This document shows positions 22,705 through 33,010 of a stretch of DNA of 64,000 bases, piece after piece. The translations under genes were made by a program, and so were the position numbers. Position 1 is the stretch's first letter. Each line of letters opens with the position of its first letter. The DNA is from Pachypanchax playfairii (lineage: Eukaryota; Chordata; Actinopteri; Cyprinodontiformes; Aplocheilidae), in NCBI GenBank assembly GCA_006937955.1, contig SSNP01000252.1:2342-66341 (forward strand), given 5' to 3'. The notes under the pieces were generated by a model. That model saw nothing but the letters and a program-made list of their open reading frames with translations. It had not been told where the DNA came from and ran no database searches.

Positions 22705-22757
22705 ACAACAGCTCTGAAGAAGGCGGAAGTAAACACGCCGAAACATGTCAGCAACAG
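22705..22757 (+). ncRNA. Hammerhead-ribozyme-like motif in Penelope 3' end
   Basis: CTGAAGA (22714-22720) fits the CUGANGA core box. GGCG...CGCC makes stem II with a GAAGTAAACA loop. GAAA (22740-22743) follows, then a minimal 2-bp stem III (AC/GU, loop AU) and the GUC cleavage triplet ending at 22749. Bases GCT before the core pair with AGC after the cleavage point (stem I). One extra A between the core and stem II departs from the textbook motif. Hammerheads with very short stem III are known from Penelope-like elements. Confidence 0.55.
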
Positions 22758-22810
22758 GTAATACACCTCTCAAGAACTCTGAGTTTAAAAAGAACCAAAA
22801 ACAAGATGGC

Positions 22811-23558
22811 ACATTTAGAATTCACCTCACCATATTTAATTAAATCCCTGGTGCTGTTGGTCTCCGTGGGTTATTTTGTCCTTAGTTTAAACTAGCTGCC
22901 ACTTTCCAGAACTGACACGTTACAAGACCTTCACTCCAACACTGAAAGAGAGCACAACTCTAATCTCACCTCAAAGTGTTTGCTGTGTAGATGCTGTTTG
23001 CTTAGAACAATAACCTGAGAGGTTTGGCTACTTGTGAAACACTGTAAATGTGAAATTTAGTGTTGGGAGTTTTGGCTAAAGCTGAAATCAGTAGTTCAAA
23101 ACAAACTGGATGAAATTCTAATGACAAAATGTAATTCTAGAGTCGCTTTCCAGTACAATTACAGATGTAGGTCACATCATATTGAGGCTGAGCTTAATTT
23201 CACAATAAAAGTGTGACATATTCCACATCCAACATATAAATTCAGTCTGAGTCATCAGATAGAAATGCATTTAAACTCCCACACAGGCTCATCAGACATG
23301 ATTAGAATGACAAGGATGCAGTCACATCTGGGAAGCCAAACACATTTTGCAGTAGTAACCACTGATGATTGGTTTCACAATAAAGGTTTTTTAATCACTG
23401 TAGTGGTAATAACAAATCATTTTTATGGTATGTACCGAAAGTATGCATTGATTTTATAGATCTGACCCACATGAGTGAAAGGAAAAACAGAAAAGATTCC
23501 AAAATGTTTCTCTGTGTGCAGAAACAGCCGCATGATAGTATGTTTGATAGTTTGTTCC
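22811..23558. other. No recognisable gene
   Basis: AT-rich; chance ORFs only. Confidence 0.45.
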
Positions 23559-24123
23559 TTAAAGAGGCCCTTCCATTAAAAACTTTTTTTTCTCTGAGGT
23601 GTCTGTTGAATATTTTAGCTCCACATGTGTTCTTACCTTCATAGTGGGTGTGAAAACAGGTCAACAACTTCTCTTTCAGTTTTAATCTCACGCAGGTGGT
23701 GATAAAACCCGAGTTCTCCCGAGTGCAAACGGCCTGTATTTGTTTCGTCACAACTCCTTTGTTCGTTAGTATTCATTCGTTAGCGCAATTGAGATCACGT
23801 TAAGCATGCTGCTGGCTAAAAGCTGTTAACATAAGACTTATCAAACCGGAAGAGACTACGTCGACTGTTGCCATGCACAGCGGGGCAGGAAACAGTATAC
23901 CTTGCTCTCATAAGCTAGTTTGTTAGCCAATCTGAGTCCAACAAATTCGAATAATGAATATTAATGAGTTGCAGCCTGAATGAAGCCTGACGAATCTTGA
24001 TGCAGATAGATTGGAAGGTCTGTAAATCTGTGTTTTCTAACGTTTTTTAAATATAAAATGTTTAGATTAATATTTAAGAAATAACCACAAAGTCATGAAA
24101 TTTGTGTGAAATGGCCTCTTTAA
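23559..24123 (-). mobile_element. TTAA-AGAGGCC MITE, copy D (reverse orientation)
   Basis: Full-length 565-bp copy, reverse orientation relative to A-C: TTAAAGAGGCCCTTCCATT at the left, ATGGCCTCTTTAA at the right, TTAA on both sides. The internal insertion-prone TTAA has diverged slightly. Confidence 0.85.
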
Positions 24124-24287
24124 GAAGCTCAGGAGAAAGAAAATTTGAATCGCTATATAAATAAAATTCTGGTCAATTCCATTTATCTATACACCACAAA
24201 TCTACAACAAAGGTCATCTCAAAGAAAAACACAGAAGAACCATGATCAAATTTAAATAATTAATTAATGCCAATAAGTAAAAAATTT

Positions 24288-24396
24288 CCTCGGCGTTCAT
24301 TATCAGAAATTAATGGATGAAGCAGAGGGGTGAAACGCCTACGTGTCATTTATTCATTAATTTCTAATAATGGATAACTCCTCGGGCAGCATCCCT
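24288..24396. repeat. Imperfect inverted repeat (foldback)
   Basis: CATTATCAGAAATTAATG on the left pairs with CATTAATTTCTAATAATG on the right, around a GC-richer loop. No target duplication was found; it could be a very small MITE. Confidence 0.4.
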
Positions 24397-24499
24397 TAAT
24401 GAAAGGCTGATACATCCTCACTTTCCATAGCTTGAATTCATTTGTGATACCACCACAACAAAAAAGAAGAGGCCAACCTCCAGTGAAATACGACCACAT

Positions 24500-25240
24500 T
24501 GGTCAATTTAGCAATCTGTAAAAACTAAGGATGCTCGATAACAGATTTTTACAGCCAATACCCATAACTTCCTGCTTTTCAAACCGATACCGATAACAAA
24601 ATAGCGGCTCCGTATGATGAATTTGTTGGCGAAATCCCAGGTCTTCAGCTATAAAGAAAAGCTGGTCGTCAAACTCTGTAAATTCAATAATTTTCTCATT
24701 AATTTTGAGTTTCACAAATGTCTCATCAGTATGCACTAACCCAGATGCCTTCTTAGTTGCTGGTGGTGATTCCAGACCTGCCAAACTTGTTAAAATATTT
24801 TGAGTACCAATTGTATCGTGCTCCTTTTTTTGCAAACTCCATTGCTTTGCATGCAGTAATTTCCCTGTTCACTGGCTGGAAATTTGTAATAAAAAAACAA
24901 CCAAACCTAGTTTTTTTATTACAAAGCTTAAAAAAAGAAAATATAGACATTTTGTACTCATACATCTCATTCGTATCATGACAGCCTTTCAGTTGAACAC
25001 AAACACTTTCGCAACATAAAAATGCTGTTAACAAACCGAGGTAACTATATTTTTTAAATATTTCTACTTTGCTGACCCTGATCCCTTTTAGCTACAGTTT
25101 TTGCATCAGTTATCACACAAGCATGGACACTGTTCCTGATATTTATTATAAAACTTCTAAGGGACATGGACCCTCTTGTTTTAGGTCTGCTATCCTGTCC
25201 CTCCCTGTCTTCATCTCCCTCATCTGCCATGACATATACA
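24500..25240. other. Unrecognised, possibly a decayed DNA transposon
   Basis: Near 24528-24600, ATGCTCGATAACAG and ACCGATACCGATAAC resemble the terminal phrases of some fish hAT elements. Two overlapping minus-strand frames (24503-24835 and 24753-25034) have no motif I can name. Low confidence. Confidence 0.25.
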
Positions 25241-25290
25241 GTACAGACCAAAAGTTTGGACACACCTCATTCTCTTTGAATGAGGAGGAT
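25240..25290 (+). mobile_element. Terminal fragment of a Tc1-like transposon
   Basis: TACAGACCAAAAGTTTGGAC followed by ACACCT is the well-known terminus of a fish Tc1 family. Only about 40-50 bp remain; the element is truncated on the inner side, where a CA-rich stretch and an LTR follow. Confidence 0.6.
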
Positions 25291-25339
25291 ACAACCCACG
25301 CACGCACAACACACACGCACACACCTCTGTCTCTTCTTT

Positions 25340-25875
25340 CTCTTACGGTTCGTGTTTCTTGTAGGACCCAAATGCAGGAGTGAACCAGACAGGAAGCAGT
25401 AATAAAATGTTTAATGGGAATGACAAAGAAAAGAGCTGACGAGGCAGCAAAACAACTTACAAAAAGAGGTAGTGGTAGGACATCCAGGGCAACATGGCTA
25501 AACATCTACAAACATCCAAGACGAACCAACAAAGAACTGAAACACCACACGCCTTAAATACAAACTGAAACCAATCAACTCAACTCACAACACTGAACTG
25601 TGGAGGACCGGGAAACATAATCAAGACACCTATCAGACGGAGGGGAAGAACAGGAAATACAACCAATGTCAAAATAAAAGCAAAACAAGAACAACAGATG
25701 CCACAGAATAAAAGTAAAATAGGACGACAAAAGACACGACAGAGCTAAACATGAAACGATGAGGAGGCCAGGGAAAATCTAAACACATGATAATCTAATC
25801 ACAGATGATAATCTGGATGAAAAAAACTTTCAAGAGATAATAAAGAAACAAACAAAACCCCCCAAAAACCTAACA
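25340..25875 (-). mobile_element. 3' LTR of a Gypsy-like retrotransposon
   Basis: Same family as 44808-45330 and 58658-59135: shared GGACCCAAATGCAGGAG near the left end and CCTAACA at the right. On the minus strand it begins TGTTAGGTTTTTGG. Immediately upstream on that strand is a run of G (25877-25892 is poly-C on plus), as expected for the polypurine tract that precedes a 3' LTR. So the internal region should lie to the right. Confidence 0.6.
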
Positions 25876-26610
25876 GGACCCCCCCCCCCCCCAAGGGAAG
25901 GCACCCGACGTCCCAAAAAGTAAAACAAGAAAAACTAAAACCAGGTGGGAGGTCAGGAAGAAGGGACCAATCAGAAGAGACCAAAACAAAAACAGTCTAA
26001 ACAGAAAGTGTCCCAAAAACAGGCCCAGGCAAAAACAAAGTTCAAGGGCCTGGGTGAACAGTCACTAGAGGCGGCCAAGAGGCCGAACGAAAGTCTTAGG
26101 AAAGGCCGTAGGAACGCCCGTGGCGAAGCGTTGGAGGGCGGCCGGGAGGACGGCCGACGACCAGGTCTGGAAGGTCTGGAGGTTAGCTGCTGAGAAGGTC
26201 TGGAGGTCGGCCGCTAAGGAGGTCTGGAGGTTAGCCACTGAGGAGGTGTGGAGGTCGGCCGCTGAGGAGGTCTGGAGGTCGGCTGCTGAGAAGGTCTGGA
26301 AGGTGGCCACTGAGAAGGTCTCAGCGTCGGCCGAGAGACAAGAGGAGGCGCTTAAGGTCTGGAAGGCATAGCATCAGGACCTGTGCAGAAGGTCTGGAGG
26401 TGCGGCCTGGAGGCCGCGAGGAGAGGCACTGAAGGTCTGGAGGGAGGCCTGAAAGCCGCAAAGGAGGGCGCAGAGTCCCTCACAAATAATCTGGTGTGCA
26501 GCCTGGCAGCCACAGAAAAAGGCGCTGAACATCAGGTGTGCAGCCTGGGAGCCATGGAGTGAGGTGCCGAGAGTCGGGTGTGCGGCCTGGGAGCTGTCTG
26601 TGAGCAGACG
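25876..26610 (-). repeat. Internal retroelement remnant with a 24-bp tandem repeat
   Basis: After a poly-C tract, 26155-26315 contains about seven 24-bp units of the form GAGGAGGTCTGGAGGTCGGC plus CGCT, imperfectly repeated. Because 24 is a multiple of three, all frames translate as 8-residue repeats: EVWRSAAE on plus, and ADLQTSSA-like on minus. Further GC-rich repeats (GTGTGCAGCCTGG) follow to 26610. I read it as the 3' internal part of the LTR element whose 3' LTR is at 25340-25875. Confidence 0.5.
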
Positions 26611-27730
26611 TATTTATGCTTCGTAATGTCCCGACACATTTAACTATGAGTGGGGCCGACCACACTGTTTTATCCATTGTAGACACCACTCATGTTGCGT
26701 TTTCGGCTTTGGAAATGAAACGAACACAACTCCTTAAGATAATCTATCAGGATATCCCCCCCCCATCCTACCTGCACCCCTTAATGAGAGAGGCTAAAGC
26801 CGACCCTGGGCAGAGAACTAGAACTACTGCTTTGTCTACCCTTCTTCCACCACTACACTCGAATTAATTACAATTTCATATTTCAAAGGAAAAAAACTAC
26901 ATTTAAAGTGACACAATGGAAGAATTCTTACTGTTCCTCCCACTGTCCAATAATTTGTTATAATAAATATGTTACTTACAGAACTTTCCCAGTTAAAAGG
27001 ATTATTATCTGAGTGATTCACTAAGAAAGTCCTCGCTTTCTTGTAACCCTTTCTGAGACTATTCTGGAAGAAATGGATAATTAGCAACAATGGACCATTT
27101 TACCAAGAAGCTTATAATCTCCTGATGCTAACATCAAATCAGCATCCTAAACTTGCTGCTTTGGGGTTTTACTCCTCATAGACAACATGAGTCCTGATTC
27201 CCTATCAGCTAACACATTTCTAATGAGGTTAGGAAACTTCAAACAAGACTCTGACTCAGCCCTGCACCCATAAGAACGAGAGCTGATGCATTAAAGATGA
27301 GCAATAGTCTTCCCCTTACCTCTGTCTGTAGTTTTGGCGATACTGCACATTGTTTCATAATGTAACAAGCTTTTTTTAACATTGATCGAAAGCTGAGACA
27401 AAGGAATACCATTAATCACACACACCTGTAATGCATTCAAGGAGCGTTTGAAATTCATGGTGAGTTCAAGGAAGTAGGATATAAAATATTACTAAAAACA
27501 GACAATAATACTATAAGCCATAAACCTATTTGTTGGCAGTTGGCAAACAACATTCACTGCATATGGCTTACTTATTTTTACATAAAGTACTAAAAAAACT
27601 ATATTCTCCAATAATTTTGTCCTTTTGAAATATCGATTTTCCAGGAAGAATCCAAATGTCAGAGTTCCTCTGGAAAATCTCGCGAATTTCCATCAATATT
27701 GCAAAACCATTACCCCTAGGAGTTACCACC
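26611..27730. other. No recognisable gene
   Basis: AT-rich with short chance ORFs. No shared repeat found. Confidence 0.45.
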
Positions 27731-27742
27731 CCAGGGTTTGAA

Positions 27743-27807
27743 CGTCTCCTGAATGTCCTCCTTTTTTGTGTTGTGGTCTCCCAAATGTCCTCCTTTTTTG
27801 TGTTGTG
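27743..27807. repeat. Two-copy tandem repeat
   Basis: AATGTCCTCCTTTTTTGTGT plus TGTGG occurs twice in tandem with a short spacer. No function apparent. Confidence 0.6.
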
Positions 27808-27922
27808 GAAATGACCATCCTAAATTTAAATGTCTTTGTATAAAGGTAATGGTGGACAACCCAGACTTTACTCCATCTCAATTTGGTGGTCTCTTCACGT
27901 TTTTGGCCCGACAGTTGGTCAA

Positions 27923-27959
27923 ACCAAACAACACAGGTTACCAACCTGTGTTGTTTGGT
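27923..27959. repeat. Perfect 17-bp hairpin with 3-nt loop
   Basis: ACCAAACAACACAGGTT (27923-27939), loop ACC, then the exact reverse complement (27943-27959). It is not followed by a T-run, so it does not look like a terminator. Confidence 0.8.
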
Positions 27960-28456
27960 AACATTATCTCAAAATACACATGCAGTTACAGTGAGGTGAC
28001 AACTGGTGTAAACTGTACAGGCAAAACAATGAGTCGCACAAAGAGTCATAACTGTCAAACATATTATATATAATGTAGTTTTACTAACATTACTTCAAGC
28101 TGCAGTTCTGCCTGAAAATAAAAAAATATTACAAGTAAGCCATAGAGTTATAAACAGGGCTGGAGGAAAGGGCACATGATCGTGAGATTCATTTGAGAAT
28201 CTATCATCAGATTCAGGGCTGGAGTCTGATGGTGCGTTCACACTGGCCCAACCGTCAACGTCAGAAGCGGCAAGTTTACATTGACTCATTGATGCTTGAA
28301 AAGCTCAAAACGCAGAAAGTTCAGCAAGCCGAACTTTTGACGCCCTTAACGCTCTTGAAGCGGCTTGTCAACCAATCAGAGTGTCTCATCGTAGTGACGT
28401 ATAGACGTCACAGCATGTAACCTGAAAGAAGCGGGATCAGAAAATTTATATCCAAA

Positions 28457-29721
28457 ATGGAAGTTAAATTAATCGTCGCCGTCTGCAATCGCAGGGAACT
28501 GTACGACCCGTCCTCATATAGAGACAGGAATGTAAAGGAACTTGCTTGGATGAAGATTGCTGAAGAACTCGGAGTATCCGGTAAGTTATCAAATCTTTTC
28601 TTTTCTCAGTCTCATTTGCCATTTCGTAAGCTAGCGGTCATGAGAAATATTCCAAAATGTCCAGTCCCTACTAGTACTAGCTATTGTTCACTCAGGGGAA
28701 GTGTGCAAAAAGCGGTGGAAGAGTCTGAGGGACAGATATGCAAAGGAGAGTAGAAAGGAGAAAGAGAGAAGGAAGAAGAGCAGATCAGAAGCAGGGACAG
28801 AGAAAAGGTGGAAGTACCTTCCCGTCCTGTCCTTCCTCAAACCCTTCATTGCGCCCAGACCAACAGCCAGCAACATGAGCGTCAAGGAAGAGCAGGCGGT
28901 CTAGTATGACCACACAGAGGCAGAGGAAGCAGAAGCAGGGCTGTCAGAGACTGACGGTTTGTGTATAGTAGCAGTCTTGGATAAAGTAAATGGCAGGGAA
29001 ATCATTTTCATCTCTCCTATGACAGAACCAGCTGACACGGAGCCTGATCCTGGGTTCACAGAACCAGAACCAGACTCACCAGAACCTCCTGCGACTGGTT
29101 TTTCAGATCAGCCGGGCCCTTTGAATGCTGCTTCCTTGGCCAACTCTGTTCCTGCTTCTGCTGCTGCTCACCCTGGTCCTGTAGAGTCCTCTGCCCACCC
29201 TGGTCCTGTAGAGTCCTCTGCCCACCCTCACCCTGTCTCTAGACCTGCAGGTGTGTATGAATGATTGGAGTTGAATTTTACAAAACATTTTATAAATCTG
29301 TTTAGGTTCCCACATATGACATAAGCATTTACAAATTAAAAAACAAAATAAATAATTGTAATGTGTATTTATTCACTATGACTAAATATTTAGAGCACAA
29401 AATTTGTTGATAACATGCACATACATATAAAATAACTGTCTAGTTTTCAAAAAAAAATTTGGTGAAACATTCCTATCCTAGCGATATTCTTATTGCACTG
29501 TGTTCTTTGAAGGCACAGCCAGGAAGAGGGTGAGGCGGAGGCCGCAGCCGTACGAGCTGTCGGACTTTGACCGGAAGATGTTGGAAGCCATCAAGGCCAG
29601 AAATGAGCCTCCCGTTCCTCGGATCCAGGACCCCGATGAGCACTTCCTTCTCTCTTTGCTTCCTCTCCTGAAAAACGTTCCACCACACCTCAAAGAGACG
29701 GTGAAATTTAAAAATACATAA
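28457..29721 (+). pseudogene. MADF-BESS DNA-binding partner gene of the Harbinger element (three exons, one nonsense codon)
   Basis: Encodes the accessory DNA-binding protein that Harbinger elements carry with the transposase. Exon 1 (28457-28580) starts MEVKLIVAVCNRRELYDPSS, a MADF domain (Adf-1-type Myb/SANT fold), and ends at a good donor (G|GTAAGT). A 115-bp intron ends CTCAG at 28695. Exon 2 continues in phase with CKKRWKSLRDRYAKE, completing the MADF domain. A TAG at 28902-28904 interrupts it, then the same frame runs on through an acidic Pro/Glu-rich linker to a donor near 29252 (CTGCAG|GTGTGT). The last exon, from about 29510, encodes RRRPQPYELSDFDRKML and a C-terminal BESS motif (DPDEHFLLSLLPLLKNVP), ending at 29719-29721. 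Exon structure is inferred from splice signals; only the TAG breaks it. Confidence 0.75.
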
Positions 29722-30400
29722 ATTACTTTATGAAAGCAGCTATGTTGTGCTTAATTTGGAACAATTGGAGCCTGCAGAGTAGTTTTACTCAGTGATGGTG
29801 GCATGTTTTTCAGGAGAGAAATCCACAGCCATATAGCTTTGAGTCAGCAGCTAGAGAAGGTGAAAACAGGCCTTCCCAAGGGATTAAAAAGTTCTATCTA
29901 ATCTAATCTTTTAGTGCAAAGAGACACGTCAGGCATAAAAGCGTCCCTCTCACTCTTTCACCGCACTTTATCCAGCCAAGTTGATTTACATTCCTTTCTC
30001 TATAAATAAATGAGAATGTGTTGTTGTTTTTAACATAAAAATGTTTCTATTAAATATATTTTTTACTCAAAATGGATTACCTGCTTTGTTCTCAAAAATC
30101 ATGTTTGCTGGTTTAAAAGTGAAATGTCTATAATTAAAATTACCTTCATGAGAAATTAATAGATTAAAATCTGTGAAAAATACATCAGAGAAGAAAACAT
30201 GAACAAAAAACCTTTTAACTTTTTAAATGGAAATTTACATTGCTGTTGACAAGCCTGTGTGGTGTTTTGACTTACAGTCTGGCAACCATTACCTGCAATC
30301 AGAAGAAAAACAGGTGAACTGCTAAAACACACAATATACTGTAGGTACAGTCACAGGATAAGCTATATCTTTAAATACTGTATTGTTAACTATACACAGG
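29722..30400. other. Spacer between the convergent Harbinger genes
   Basis: AT-rich. AAGGGATTAAAAAGTTCTAT and ATCTAATCTAATC near 29880-29910 resemble the 3' tail common to some fish LINEs. Nothing else recognised. Confidence 0.4.
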
Positions 30401-31680
30401 TTATACAGGAAGTTGTGCTCTTTTTATTTTTGGGTGGCTCCTGTAGTTAAACACCCGCTGTTGAGGGGTTAGACTACCACGTCCGGGGAAGGGGAGCATC
30501 AAATGTCTGTGCAGAGGAAAGGCCTCATCTGCCACAAACACATGGGGCTGGGGTCTTCTGTGGGGAGCTCTGGGCATGTGCTGGTCTGGGGGCAGATGAA
30601 GAGTGCCATCCCGTAGAGCCTGACCAAAGGCAGAGTTAGCCAGTATCCCTCCATCACTGCTTCTGCCACATCCTCCAACATCAATGACCCTGAATCTGTA
30701 GTGGGTATCCACCACAGCAAGGAGCACGATGGAATGGTGCCCCTTGTAGTTGAAGAAAAAAGAGCCAGATGCACGGGGGGCCTTCAGGCTCACAAGCTTC
30801 CCATCAATTGCACCACAACACAGAAGGAAGTTCCAGCTTTCCTCAAACTCCTCCGTAATGGACCTCTACTCCTCTTCTCCAGGCACAGCCATAAACTCCT
30901 CCACTAAACCATCCCAGATGGCTGTCACAACCTCGGGGATGATGGTGGAGACAGTGGAGATCCCAACTCTGAAGCTGCTGGCAATGGATCTGAAGGAGTC
31001 ACTAGTTGCAAGAAATCTGCAAATGCAGAAGTAAAAAAATGTAACAAATAATCAGCCAGAGATTAATTTATATTTAAATAAGACAATAAACAATGGGAGA
31101 CATTAATCTAGTCTTTTCTGCGCTACATGTTATTTTCAGTGTGTGGTATTACAATAGAGCTGTCTCATATAATTGTCTGAGGGATAAAATGCAACTTGAC
31201 ACAAAGTGTCAGAATAGATGTCATAGATGTTAAATAACATACACAGTATATGAGTATGTCTTAACACGATTTCAAAACTGATTGGTAGTGTAAATAATGT
31301 TATGTGAATTATTTAAACAGGAGATCAGAACAGTGCGAATTATATTGTCTGCAAAACCTGCTTTATTTTTTTAATTTATTTTTCAGAGAAAATCAAGGGT
31401 GAGTAGTCTAGAAAATGCTGATTTCAAAAATGATAAATAACATTACCGTAGACAGATGGACAGGCGTTCTTCGGGAGGAATAGAGCGCCTGTAGTTGGTG
31501 TCCTGGTGGGTGATTTGAGCACCGATGCGGCCCAGGAGGTCATCAAACTGGGAGCGGGACAGACAGAAGTAGCGCTGGAAGCGAACCTCATCCTAACGTA
31601 GCTCCTGGAGCAAATGGTTAAACTCACCAAACTCAGAACGCATCTTGAAGAATGAGGTGTATCCACAAATGGCACTGATG
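30401..31680 (-). pseudogene. Harbinger transposase (DDE), broken
   Basis: Two exons on the minus strand. The first (about 31680-31446) encodes EFNHLLQELR, RFQRYFCLSRSQFDDLLGRI and YRRSIPPEERLSICLR, ending at a donor (CTACG|GTAATG). The second begins after TTTGCAG at about 31016 with FLATSDSFRSIASSFRVG. It continues to GAIDGKLV (first catalytic Asp), FFNYKGHHSIVLLAVVD and RSSDGGI (second Asp region) and PHVFVADEAFPL. TAG codons at 31593-31595 and 30866-30868 interrupt the frame; the second sits where a Trp codon is usual. After QQRVFNYR the sequence diverges (frameshift or deletion), so the ENAFG-type block with the catalytic Glu is missing. The product would have cut and pasted the element. 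Confidence 0.8.
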
Positions 31681-31934
31681 CACCCGACGTTGTCTAAATC
31701 TATGAAGTAAATAAATCCAAGCCACTGTCTCAATATGATCCGCCATAGTTCAGAACGTCCGATAACAAAGGAAGCCCCGCCTACGTACTCTTTTTAACGG
31801 TCAAGCGTTACAAGCTTCAACGCCTACACGTTCTATCTGGCAGGCGTTACAAGCTTCAACTTTCAAGCGTCAAACGTGAAGCGTTGTGAACGTTGCTTGA
31901 CGCAAACAAAGTGGCCGGTGTGAACGCACTATGA

Positions 31935-32702
31935 GTCTTGTGCTTGTTACAACCGCACCAATAAATGCAAGAAAGTGTCTGGAATATCATTCCACTGGTA
32001 AATAATCATACGGTATAGACTTTTGTTTAGAATCACTGGATTTATGAAGAAAAACACCTTCAAGGTATATTGATACATTTGCAAGAATGGTAGTATATGT
32101 CTGTGTTAATACTAAATGTGTAAAAATAACTGCTGTTGCATGTATAAGTAATAAGTTACAGCAATAGTTGATAAAATAGCTGGAACATACAGTGGAGACA
32201 CATTTGACCCTGATAAAAGTATTTACTGTCTTGTGTGGGTAGAGAGCTTATTTAGTTCAATATTATAGAAACACTGATTATTGGTACACATATGTACGTA
32301 GCCTGTAAATACATAGGTGCAATTAATGTATATCATAGTGTTTTTTATAAACCATGTATTTTATTAAATAGGCCTCATAATAACTGAATAATACAGTTTA
32401 TTGACAGATTCCCAAATGATGCAGATGTTCGTCAGTTCTGCTGACAATCATCTGTCCAATACACAGTCTCATAACCTCTGCTGTCTTGCTGTCTCTGCTG
32501 CTGACTCACTGCCTTATTCAGCTTTTACAGTTAGATTATGTAGCTGACACCATTTTACACCAGTGTGTTGAATTTTAGGAAGATCTAGTGTGTAATTGTA
32601 TACCTAAATCAGTTCAAAGACAGCGTAGCTTCTCAATGATGCACATATTTGTTTACTTTGTTCACACTTTGGAGGCTATTTTGGATCCTCTACAAAGTCA
32701 TA
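31935..32702. other. No recognisable gene
   Basis: AT-rich. The last three bases (ATA) duplicate the three bases after 37435. Confidence 0.45.
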
Positions 32703-33010
32703 GGTTGTGTCCAAATTCAGGGTCTGCATACTTCGAAGGCTGGATTCGTCGGACGGTTATGTCCCAGCACCACGACTAGGCATGTCCCAAATTCAAAGAC
32801 TCCTTTGAATGCGGCCGACGAATCCAGCCTTTTTTTCCTCGATTTGAAGGCTGGGTCCGGTGTATCCTTTGCTGGCCGACATATCCCAGCATGCATTGTG
32901 GGCCAAATGGGAGATTCTTTTTATGAGCAATGGCGGACAGTGAAGCGAGAGCTGCACCCAGAGATTATTGTACTTATAAGCTTAAAACAGTTAGATTTAG
33001 GGATTTGGTC

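Larger units (their letters stand above)
28230..31931. mobile_element. PIF/Harbinger transposon (complete, inactivated)
   Basis: Ends TGGTGCGTTCACACTGGCC and, reverse-complemented, TAGTGCGTTCACACCGGCC form a 19-bp inverted repeat with two mismatches. TGA flanks both sides (28227-28229, 31932-31934), a 3-bp duplication as Harbinger makes, though TWA is usual. Subterminal regions are full of CAAGCG/CGCTTG-like words, possible transposase binding sites. Inside are two convergent genes, as in other Harbingers: a MADF-BESS protein on plus and a DDE transposase on minus. Both have nonsense codons, so it cannot move by itself. Confidence 0.85.

Noticed and set aside
26120..26371. A repeat-containing structural protein gene (EVWRSAAE)n
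   Set aside because: All frames are open through a 24-bp repeat, no start context or splice signals, and it lies beside LTR and polypurine sequence.
27923..27959. Transcription terminator
   Set aside because: A strong hairpin but no T-run and no gene next to it; intrinsic terminators are not expected in a vertebrate genome.
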